Notes under the pieces: model-generated | Databases searched by the model: none | Seen by the model: the letters and a program-made list of their open reading frames with translations, nothing else | What the model was told of the DNA's origin: nothing | Position numbers and translations under genes: made by a program | Assembly: GCA_002733905.1 (NCBI GenBank) | Contig: NVXK01000024.1 | Span: forward strand, 1-61,178 | DNA length: 61,178 bases | Origin: Robiginitomaculum sp. | GTDB lineage: Bacteria; Pseudomonadota; Alphaproteobacteria; Caulobacterales; Maricaulaceae | Reading direction: 5' to 3' | Part shown: one piece after another, positions 53,968 to 61,178 of the stretch | How positions within the stretch are numbered: position 1 is the stretch's first letter | Layout of the letters: every line of letters starts with the position of its first letter

Positions 53968-54447
53968 CTAAACATCTATGTATTTAAGTGGAAGTACTAC
54001 ACTGTCCTTGGTGCACCGTACAATAACGCGAGAACTCACACCCGAGACGATATCCATAGAGAGAATGTTCGAGTGTAAAAAAACATCAAATTGCGAAAGT
54101 TCCAGTGTTACGACATGTAGGATAAAATCAACATCACCGCTTACCCCCCGACATAGCAGGACTTCTGGCAATGCCAGCATTGCCAGTTCAAACATGATAA
54201 TGTTGTTATAGTTTGGTTGTTTAAGTTTGATCTCCACAAATGCGCCAAACCGAAATCCCAAATCCCTACGCGATAACCGCGCCACGCGCTGCTCAACTAT
54301 ACCATCATCTTCCATACGTTTAATACGCCGGTAACAAGGCGAAGAAGACAAACCAACCCTCTCCCCGATGGATTTGGAGTTTAGGCTCGCATCATGCTGG
54401 ATCACATCCAGTATTTTAACATCTAATTTATCTAATGCTGCTGACAT
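53968..54447 (-). CDS. Lrp/AsnC family regulator
   Basis: A 159-aa regulator. HTH: LDKLDVKILDVIQHDASLNSKSIGERVGLSSSPCYRRIKRMEDDG; RAM effector domain follows (LFRCGAFVEIKL-type strand, EVLLCRGVSGDVDFILHVVTLEL). SSSPCYRRIKRMEDDGIV is typical of Lrp. It may control the leucine-dehydrogenase or the export operon that starts upstream at 58848, but this is not shown in sequence. It is separated from the outer-membrane gene by 157 bp. Confidence 0.88.
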   Translation of the reverse strand: MSAALDKLDVKILDVIQHDASLNSKSIGERVGLSSSPCYRRIKRMEDDGIVEQRVARLSRRDLGFRFGAFVEIKLKQPNYNNIIMFELAMLALPEVLLCRGVSGDVDFILHVVTLELSQFDVFLHSNILSMDIVSGVSSRVIVRCTKDSVVLPLKYIDV

Positions 54448-54604
54448 AAAACCAAATTCCTATATGTACGACAGTACAAAATGATAACTAATTTGTTGGA
54501 AGCGCGACGAGGTCAACAGCATGTGGACAGTTTCACACGCCGCGCTTCCAACGCGCCTTGATATTGTTTTGAAGGGAACCAAAACCAAGGCTGTTCTTTT
54601 TTGA

Positions 54605-56002
54605 TCAAGGTTCTATGCCAAGCGCAACGAGAATTGAGATACTGCTTTGCATACCAGACCGCCAATTTGTGATACGGGATTGTCTCGCATTTAGTGCGTT
54701 GCTTTGTTCGCGGATAAGATCAAATGCACTTGCAACCCCTGTATCGTATTGTGCTTGTATGATGCGGGTTACTCGGTCTTGCGATTCTTGTTGCAATTCT
54801 TGAATTTCGATTTGCCGAATATTTTTTGATTGTTGTCCTAAAACGCGTTCAATATCTTGGAGCGAAGCGAGAATAGACTTTTCATATGCGAGAACGGCTT
54901 GTTCCCTTGCCAATACAGATCGTGAAATCGAACGGCGCCGGTTTCCATTATCATAAAGAAGTATTGAAAGAGATTCCCCTATTGAAGCAGACAAAGCATC
55001 AAGGGTTAAAAACTTGGAAATAGATGTACCACTAAGCTCGGCACCGCTTGACAATGACAAACTTGGCAACCACGCTTTTCGGGCGGTATCCAGAGAAATA
55101 TCAGCCCTTAATATAGCGCGTTCTGCTCGTTCAATGTCGGGACGATTAAAGATAACTTCTAAAGGACTCGAAGGTTGCAAGCGCAGAATATCTACAAATG
55201 AAAAATTCGTTTCAGGTAATTCAAATCTTTGGGAAGACTGACCCAAAACAATACTCAATGATCGTTGCAAATTAACCCGAGATGTATGTAAATCATTTAG
55301 GCGACTTCGCAGTCGTTGAATATTTACATCAATTTGATCCACATTTAATCGTGTAATTGCCCCTGCTTTCAAACGTACTTCTGATAGTCTCAATTGTTCT
55401 TGTTGAATTTCAATTTGTTGATTTTGCAATCTAATAAACTCATCTTGAACACGAATATCCAAATAAAGTTGTGTGATAGTTTGAGCGACAGTGATCCGCG
55501 CCGCTCTGATTGCGGTCTCGCTATTCCCCAGCGCTAGCTCTGTTTGCTCCATGGAGTTTTTGAGACGCCCCCATAAATCAAACTGATAACTCCCCGAAGC
55601 TCTTAAGCTATAACTCTGATTGACCCCCCCACGCCTTCCTTGTGAAAGCCCAACATTTCCACTCCCTAGTGATAGATTTGGCTTCGTTGAAGCGTTCACG
55701 CTTTCCAATGTGATCAGGGCCGATTGTAAATTTAATGCCACCGATTTTAAGGTTAGATTGTTCGTCAAACCAGTTTTAATTAAGCCTTGTAAAACTGGGT
55801 CATTAAAGTCTGACCACAATAAGGTTTTCGGCAAATCGGCATTAAAACCCTCCTGCCAATTCGGCGGTATCGACTGATTGACATCAAGCACATTCGCAGG
55901 GTTTTCTATTATTAAAAGACCCTTTTCTCCGGTGATGTGCGCACACCCGCTCATTAGGCTTGAACAAACCAACACACTTAAAACAATACTATTTTTCATC
56001 AT
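54605..56002 (-). CDS. Outer-membrane efflux lipoprotein (TolC/NodT family)
   Basis: A 465-aa outer-membrane factor. The lipobox (LMSGCAH) makes it a lipoprotein of the NodT/OprM type. Two OEP repeats: WSDFNDPVLQGLIKTGLTNNLTLKSVALNLQSALITLE, and IIQAQYDTGVASAFDLIREQSNALNA. It forms the outer-membrane tunnel for the exporter. It overlaps the periplasmic adaptor gene by 14 nt and is the last gene of the operon. Confidence 0.9.
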   Translation of the reverse strand: MMKNSIVLSVLVCSSLMSGCAHITGEKGLLIIENPANVLDVNQSIPPNWQEGFNADLPKTLLWSDFNDPVLQGLIKTGLTNNLTLKSVALNLQSALITLESVNASTKPNLSLGSGNVGLSQGRRGGVNQSYSLRASGSYQFDLWGRLKNSMEQTELALGNSETAIRAARITVAQTITQLYLDIRVQDEFIRLQNQQIEIQQEQLRLSEVRLKAGAITRLNVDQIDVNIQRLRSRLNDLHTSRVNLQRSLSIVLGQSSQRFELPETNFSFVDILRLQPSSPLEVIFNRPDIERAERAILRADISLDTARKAWLPSLSLSSGAELSGTSISKFLTLDALSASIGESLSILLYDNGNRRRSISRSVLAREQAVLAYEKSILASLQDIERVLGQQSKNIRQIEIQELQQESQDRVTRIIQAQYDTGVASAFDLIREQSNALNARQSRITNWRSGMQSSISILVALGIEP

Positions 56003-56957
56003 TGGTCACACTTCCTGCGAAGTTCGCCTTTCTAAATTTAACGAACACCGTCTTGCCTAACCGATATGGAAGTTTCTCAACTTCAATAATTACATCAACT
56101 GTATTTGCCGCATTTCGACCAGGTGAAGCGCCACTACCCAGCGCGGACGAAAACACCTCGCTGATTGAAGCGACTCTCCCTTTATAAACAACTTCTGAAC
56201 TTAAACTTTTTGAAACATCAACACTTTGACCCACAAAGACTTTATCAGTGTTTTTTTCTGCCAGTTTCAGGCGAACCTGTTTGGGCGCGTCAGGTATAAT
56301 AGTAAAGGCCGTCGTGACATTCTCAGCGGAAACGCCTGCGCCTGCGGTAATTGCGGCCTCTAAAATTTGACCATTTACCGGAGATTTGAGCTGTCTTTGC
56401 GTCAATTTGAATTTAGCAGTTTCGAGCCTCGTTAAAGCTATACGCAAATTATTATTGAGACGAATTGTAGCAAGTTTTGCACTTTCCAATTTGTCAACAA
56501 CGCCGTCATATTCTCGTTGGGAAATTGCGTCTTGATCACGCTGAATTTGAGCGCGCTCTAAGGCTCGATTATGAATTTCCAGAGTCAACTTATCTTGCTG
56601 CAACTGAACATGTATATTCTCAATTTCAATTTTAACATTATTGATAGAAATTTTATCATCTCGATCTTCTTGTTCAGCCAATAATTGCCCAATTTTTACA
56701 AAGTCGCCTTCCTTTACATATACAGTTCTAAAGGTGCCCGTTCGACTTGCTGAAACATTGATGATTCCGCCTTCTATTTCGACTGCGCCTTTTGTTGTTA
56801 GAGAAAACAACGCGGCGGGTATGGGTATGTGAGCAACTTCAATTCGGTCGTCATTTTTGGTCTGTGACAAACTAATTCTATAAGACACAAATGTAACGAC
56901 GCTGATTATGGCTAACCAGACCCATACAGATTTCAATAGGCTTTTTAAGGTGTTCAT
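55989..56957 (-). CDS. Periplasmic adaptor (HlyD/DevB family)
   Basis: A 322-aa membrane-fusion protein. One N-terminal helix (LLKSVWVWLAIISVVTFVSY), a barrel-sandwich hybrid (GGIINVSASRTGTFRTVYVKEGDFVKIGQLLAEQED), a coiled-coil hairpin (LQQDKLTLEIHNRALERAQIQRD) and the beta-barrel region. It links the ABC transporter to the outer-membrane factor. Overlaps the ATPase gene start by 4 nt. Confidence 0.88.
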   Translation of the reverse strand: MNTLKSLLKSVWVWLAIISVVTFVSYRISLSQTKNDDRIEVAHIPIPAALFSLTTKGAVEIEGGIINVSASRTGTFRTVYVKEGDFVKIGQLLAEQEDRDDKISINNVKIEIENIHVQLQQDKLTLEIHNRALERAQIQRDQDAISQREYDGVVDKLESAKLATIRLNNNLRIALTRLETAKFKLTQRQLKSPVNGQILEAAITAGAGVSAENVTTAFTIIPDAPKQVRLKLAEKNTDKVFVGQSVDVSKSLSSEVVYKGRVASISEVFSSALGSGASPGRNAANTVDVIIEVEKLPYRLGKTVFVKFRKANFAGSVTNDEK

Positions 56958-57670
56958 ACGCTTATTCCACTTTCAGTATCACTAATGACGACACCGTCAT
57001 CTATTTGGATTACTCGGTCTGCATAAGGCAAAAGTCTCTCATCATGTGTGACACACATAACCATCGCATTGTGTTTGCGCGCCGCTTCCTTTAGAAGTTC
57101 AGCAATCCGCTTACCATTTTCACCATCCAAGGCAGAGGTTGGTTCATCACAAAAAATAAGTTGAGGCGTTTTTGCCAGCATACGCGCGATGGCAACGCGT
57201 TGGTTTTGTCCGCCTGACATTTCAGAAGGGCGAGAAAATTGTCGATCCCCCAACCCAACCTCTTCCAATGCGTTTTGCGCAGATATTCGTGCTGCTTTTT
57301 TATTCCAACCAAGATATTTCAGAGGAAGCATGATTTGTTCTATGGCCGACAAAGCAGGAAACAAACCAACCGACTGAAAAACAAATCCACAATGTTCACG
57401 TCTGAACTTATTTATCTTACGGGGGCGTCTGCTCCATAAATCTTCGCCAAACGCATAAACGTGACCGCCGTCGGGTTTTTGCAGCCCTCCCAGACAAGAT
57501 ATCATAGACGACTTCCCGGACCCAGACGGCCCCATGAGTAAAGTCAGCCCCCCTCCGCTCAATGAAATTGAAATATCATCCAAAGCGACAATTTTTTGCT
57601 TTTTTGACCCAAAAGTTTTTCGAAGTGAACTACAAGAAATCAAAGGTGTTTTTGAGGGTTTAGTATTCAT
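56954..57670 (-). CDS. ABC transporter ATPase (DevA/MacB-type)
   Basis: A 238-aa ATP-binding subunit. Walker A GPSGSGKSS, signature MSGGQNQRVAIARMLA, Walker B LIFCDEPTSALD, and H-loop CVTHDERLLPYADRVIQID are intact. The exporter it powers is the DevC-like permease encoded next to it, overlapping by 4 nt. This fits a DevBCA/MacB-like export system, possibly for glycolipid or toxin. Confidence 0.92.
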   Translation of the reverse strand: MNTKPSKTPLISCSSLRKTFGSKKQKIVALDDISISLSGGGLTLLMGPSGSGKSSMISCLGGLQKPDGGHVYAFGEDLWSRRPRKINKFRREHCGFVFQSVGLFPALSAIEQIMLPLKYLGWNKKAARISAQNALEEVGLGDRQFSRPSEMSGGQNQRVAIARMLAKTPQLIFCDEPTSALDGENGKRIAELLKEAARKHNAMVMCVTHDERLLPYADRVIQIDDGVVISDTESGISV

Positions 57671-58848
57671 CGTAACAACTCGACAGGTTTTGCTTTCATG
57701 ATTGAAAATATAGAGAATACACCTGCGATTAAGGCCGCCATGAGAATGCTAAAACAAATAACGAGAATGAAATTTAGGGGGGTATATATGATGATGCCAC
57801 GATCAATTAATTGGACCTTAATGGCACTCGCAATACCAATAGAAAGAAACGCGCCAATTATCCCAACCCAAAAAGATTGTTCCATTGCAATGGCCGACAA
57901 TCGCCAAAAAGGTACACCTAAAGCGCGTAATGTTGCAAATTGGGTCTTTTGGGCTAACAGTGCACTTTGGAGGGTTTGAACTATAATAAACAAGGAGATT
58001 ACTACAGAGAACAGACCGACTATCAGAAACCCTTGAAATTGTTTACTCTTCAATATTTGTGCAGTTGAAATTATCTCACTATATGTTTTTGATGAAACGG
58101 CCTCCAATCCTACAGTCTTAAGGTACGCATTTAGCCTAGTTTGCGTTGCGTTTACATCATATCCTTCTTTAATTTTTACTAAAAGAGACTGATCTGCTAT
58201 ACTATATGGACGTGCGTCGGCCTGAATTAACTCGGCGGTTTCGACACTTATAAAATTGAACCTTGACGAGCCTGTAAAATCGACACGCCCTAACTCACCA
58301 TAGACAATCCCAATCACTTTCAATTCGTTAAGACCGTCAAAGGTAATGATGGTGTCTCCAATAGACACACCCATTCGTTTTGCGTTCGCATGGCTTAATA
58401 AGATAGTTCCCGGAATCTTTAATTTTGCGATTGTCTCACTAGTAATAATACGAGGTATTAATAACGGACGGTCGATACTATCTAGTGAAAATATGAACAG
58501 TTGAGTACGACCAGTTGGTGTTTGTAACGATTTGAAACTAAAATGTTCTTCAAACAGTCCTAATGTTTCGATTTCCGAAAAAATGTTGAGGTCTTGCACC
58601 AATGTTTCTGGTAAACTCTTACCCAATGTTATTACCTGAGAGCCTAGCTGCCATTTCTTCTTCTTTATGGGTGTAATATATAGATCAACGTCTAAAGACC
58701 TTGGAAACGCCGACATTGAGCGTACACTTGCCCCCATCACCCCGACTGTAATAAGCATCAAATTACCAGACAATGTCAGTACAACGATCGCAGCCAAAAA
58801 CAGCTTCCATTGTTCTCCAATATTTGCTCTTGCCAATGAACGGAACAT
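57667..58848 (-). CDS. ABC transporter permease (FtsX/DevC-like)
   Basis: A 393-aa permease from ATG 58848 (MFRSLARANIGEQWKLFLAA); the ORF could start at 58923, but the internal start matches DevC. One N-terminal helix, a large periplasmic domain (VDLYITPIKKKKWQLGSQ, LSHANAKRMGVSIGDTIITFDG) and three C-terminal helices with LKSKQFQGFLIVGLFSVVISLFIIVQTL then LRALGVPFWRLSAI. It is the first gene of the operon permease-ATPase-adaptor-OMF. The exported substrate is unknown. Confidence 0.88.
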   Translation of the reverse strand: MFRSLARANIGEQWKLFLAAIVVLTLSGNLMLITVGVMGASVRSMSAFPRSLDVDLYITPIKKKKWQLGSQVITLGKSLPETLVQDLNIFSEIETLGLFEEHFSFKSLQTPTGRTQLFIFSLDSIDRPLLIPRIITSETIAKLKIPGTILLSHANAKRMGVSIGDTIITFDGLNELKVIGIVYGELGRVDFTGSSRFNFISVETAELIQADARPYSIADQSLLVKIKEGYDVNATQTRLNAYLKTVGLEAVSSKTYSEIISTAQILKSKQFQGFLIVGLFSVVISLFIIVQTLQSALLAQKTQFATLRALGVPFWRLSAIAMEQSFWVGIIGAFLSIGIASAIKVQLIDRGIIIYTPLNFILVICFSILMAALIAGVFSIFSIMKAKPVELLR

Positions 58849-58936
58849 AATCACTTTCAAGCTAGTTACTGTGTTTGAAACCTTGAATGCGGGCCATTCC
58901 TCACAACGTGAAATGACCCGCATAGCTAGGCGTGTG

Positions 58937-61178
58937 TTAGCGACGAGGGATCACTAGTTCACGACCGAGTTCATCGATTTCAACAATCGGGTATTGAAGA
59001 GTTTGCAGGCCCTTCAAGATTTTATCCTTGTCGCCGACCACAACGATAATCATATCTTCTGAATTCAAATGAGTTTGTGCGAGACGTTTTGTGTCTTCAA
59101 CGGTTAAACCATCTAAAACCTTTTTTTGTTCGGTCTTATAGTCTTCTGCCAAATCATAGTTTAGCAAATGCCCGATTAATCCCAATTTTTGACGCGCCGT
59201 TTCATATGCGCCTGCATCCTTTTGCCCTTTGGCAGACTTGGTGAAGTCGAGTTCTTCTTGGGTCATGCCTGTTTTAGCAAAATCATCGATCTCTTTGAAG
59301 AACTCAACTATGGCGTCTTTGGTGGCATCTCGTTTTACGCCTGCGGACGCGCCAAAACTACCCGCATATTTACCCCCGCTAAAGCCGGCTCGGGCACCAT
59401 AGGTATAGCCTTTGTCTTCCCGTAAATTTAGATTAATACGCGAGTTAAATGCCCCGCCCAATGGATAGGCCATAAGCTTGGTGAGATAGTTTTCGCCTGT
59501 TGCGTCATATGTCAGTGAACGTTTTGCAATACGGATTTCAGATTGAGCGGCGTCCGGCTTATCAATCAGATACAGCGTACCACCAGCAAGTTTCGGGAAG
59601 GGCTTAATAGCAGCAATTTGTACTGGAGTTTTTTGCCAATCATTAAAGACAGATAGTTTTTCGGTCAGATCGGATTTGGATAAATCAGACACTGTAATGA
59701 TTTCTGCAATAGAGGCAGAGTAATGGTCTTTATAATATTGCTTCACATCATTTAATGTCAGTTTGGAGACTGTCTCTTCAAGACCAGAACCCGGATATGC
59801 AAATGCATTATCGCGGCCATAGAGCAATAAAGATAAAGCACTGCCTGCATTGGCGGTTGCCTTTTTCTTACTAGAACGAATTCCCTCAAGCATATTGTTT
59901 TTAAGGCGATTAAAATCTTCTTGTATAAAACCTGGTTCCATGAGTTTTTCACGGGCGATTTCTAAGGTCGCGTCAAGGTTCTCGCTTAAAGACGAGATAG
60001 ACAATACCGTACTGTTCGTCCCTGCCCCGAATCCAACAGATGAACCGAGGAGTTGTAGTTGTGTAGACAAATCTTCTGCACTTGTATTTTTGGAGGCTTG
60101 TCCCATCATAGCCGCCGTAAGACCCGCTAGACCCAGCTTGTCAATCGGCTCATCCTTTTGCCCAGTTTTCATACGCACGGTAATAGCTGTGGTTGGAATT
60201 TCGGTAGACACGGAACCCGACACTTTAATGCCGTTATCCAGTTGCGTGTGCCAAAGAGTGGGAATGGTGACGATTGGGATTTCTGTGGACGGCGGTTGTA
60301 TAGAGCGATCAAAATTATCATTGATCTCTGCTTTAACGATGAATGAACTTTTGCTTGAGGATGTTGGCAAGGTACGTTTTGTCGGCCACCAATTATCAGC
60401 TCTGGCTACTTTGTATTTTTGCCCTTTCGGTACGACGCTTATAGTTACACTTGGCTTACCTTTGATGTATTGGTGATAGACACGCATGACATCGTCAGGA
60501 GTAATCGCCTCGTACCTAACCAACTCCGCTTGTGCCAAATTCGGATTATTATCAAAGGTTTCCCAACGGGCAAGACTTGAGACTTTGCCCTGTACGCTCT
60601 CAAGGCCGTAGATAAAGCCCTTGCGGATTCTGATTTTCATGCGGTCCAAATCAGACTGCATGACGCCACGGCTCTCAAACTCTATGAATGTATCTGAAAT
60701 TATTGCATCCAAATCTGCCAATGACTTACCCTTAGCCGGACTTGGCAAGGCTGTAACCGTGAATGTACAAGATAGTTCTGAACACCCATGACCTGCACTC
60801 GCTTGCACCGCATAACCATTCTTGACCATATTCTGATATAGAAGCGAGGTTTTACCTGTGCCAATAATTTGCATCAAAACATCCAATGGCGCTTCGTCTT
60901 CATGCCGCGCATATACTGTTGGCCATGATTTTTGTATCAATGGCAGGGTGATATTATCTTCGAGAGAAATATAGCGGTCACGATCTAGTGTAACTTTGAC
61001 CTTCTCAATATCTTGTACTTCCGGCCCGCGCGGGATGGAACCAAAATACTTCACCACCCAATCAAGAGTTTGCGTACGGTCAAAATCACCGCCAATAGTA
61101 ATGACCGCATTGTTAGGGCCGTACCAACGTTTAAAGAATGCTTTCAGATCATTTACATCGACACGGTTGAGATCAGCA
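58937..61178 (-). CDS. M16 family peptidase (insulinase-like), 5' end outside window
   Basis: At least ~747 residues read from 61178; the frame continues past the right edge (…VNDLKAFFKRWYGPNNAVITIGGDF). The second M16 domain with TAVRMKTGQKDEP-like and the last ~200 residues (KSDLTEKLSVFNDWQ; GGAFNSRINLNLREDKGYTYGARAGFSGG) are clear. The zinc-binding HxxEH lies in the N-terminal part outside the window, so activity cannot be judged. Two-domain M16 proteases of this type are exported and degrade peptides. It follows the export operon with 88 bp between them. Confidence 0.85.
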   Translation of the reverse strand, partial: ADLNRVDVNDLKAFFKRWYGPNNAVITIGGDFDRTQTLDWVVKYFGSIPRGPEVQDIEKVKVTLDRDRYISLEDNITLPLIQKSWPTVYARHEDEAPLDVLMQIIGTGKTSLLYQNMVKNGYAVQASAGHGCSELSCTFTVTALPSPAKGKSLADLDAIISDTFIEFESRGVMQSDLDRMKIRIRKGFIYGLESVQGKVSSLARWETFDNNPNLAQAELVRYEAITPDDVMRVYHQYIKGKPSVTISVVPKGQKYKVARADNWWPTKRTLPTSSSKSSFIVKAEINDNFDRSIQPPSTEIPIVTIPTLWHTQLDNGIKVSGSVSTEIPTTAITVRMKTGQKDEPIDKLGLAGLTAAMMGQASKNTSAEDLSTQLQLLGSSVGFGAGTNSTVLSISSLSENLDATLEIAREKLMEPGFIQEDFNRLKNNMLEGIRSSKKKATANAGSALSLLLYGRDNAFAYPGSGLEETVSKLTLNDVKQYYKDHYSASIAEIITVSDLSKSDLTEKLSVFNDWQKTPVQIAAIKPFPKLAGGTLYLIDKPDAAQSEIRIAKRSLTYDATGENYLTKLMAYPLGGAFNSRINLNLREDKGYTYGARAGFSGGKYAGSFGASAGVKRDATKDAIVEFFKEIDDFAKTGMTQEELDFTKSAKGQKDAGAYETARQKLGLIGHLLNYDLAEDYKTEQKKVLDGLTVEDTKRLAQTHLNSEDMIIVVVGDKDKILKGLQTLQYPIVEIDELGRELVIPRR

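Noticed and set aside
1-61178. CRISPR array or rRNA operon
   Set aside because: No regularly spaced repeats of CRISPR type and no rRNA-like stretch were seen on either strand.

Overview
The window comes from an alphaproteobacterial chromosome of fairly low GC. The evidence is the housekeeping order: cobS next to a C-terminal J-domain protein, aroK-aroB-corC, xerD, accA, rpmB next to a DUF3108 protein, a Suv3-like helicase with an S4 protein, fdxA and carD. A marine lineage near Hyphomonadales/Maricaulales is a guess; no rRNA or complete tRNA is present to test it.

Layout. 1-9 kb: core genes for cobalt chelation, shikimate synthesis, dimer resolution, fatty-acid synthesis and ribosomal protein L28, with an accA/rpmB bidirectional terminator. 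9-16.2 kb: DUF3108, SixA-type phosphatase, RNA helicase, S4 protein, FdxA, CarD, then an iron pair (Bfd, bacterioferritin). 16.3-21.3 kb: a frameshifted DsbA-family isomerase and a four-gene minus-strand operon (acyl-CoA synthetase, esterase, GST, FAA hydrolase). 21.7-26 kb: a YbdG-type MscS channel and a stress cluster (DUF302, Dps, Crp/Fnr, DUF2892, rhodanese).

26.2-36.0 kb is bounded by two ~112-bp direct repeats (about 89% identical). Each starts with the reverse complement of a tRNA-Leu 3' end and ends in three TGATACAC boxes, so they look like attachment sites of an integrative element. Between them are an Lrp/LysE exporter pair, a GST remnant, a small inverted-repeat element, an amidase, an M50-like membrane protein, a toxin-antitoxin pair, a beta-lactamase-family lipoprotein, and an S41 protease divergent from a MarR regulator across a 19-bp-arm palindrome. 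A decayed integrase C-terminus follows the second repeat.

36.6-51.4 kb is an integrative conjugative element remnant. Its transfer region keeps only trbF, trbG, trbI, DUF2274 and DUF736; a partition gene is fused in frame to what looks like the last ~50 residues of TrbL, marking an internal deletion. Its cargo is a five-gene minus-strand block with a 1288-aa SIR2-domain protein, a membrane pentapeptide-repeat protein and three unrecognised proteins, the best candidate here for an undescribed defence system. An ArdC-type antirestriction gene and a large non-coding inverted repeat close the element.

51.8-61.2 kb returns to chromosomal-type genes: a leucine-type dehydrogenase behind a terminator or attenuator hairpin, a thioesterase, an Lrp regulator, a complete DevBCA-like export operon with its outer-membrane lipoprotein, and an M16 peptidase cut by the window edge. 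All function calls are read from motifs and context by eye; no database search was run.
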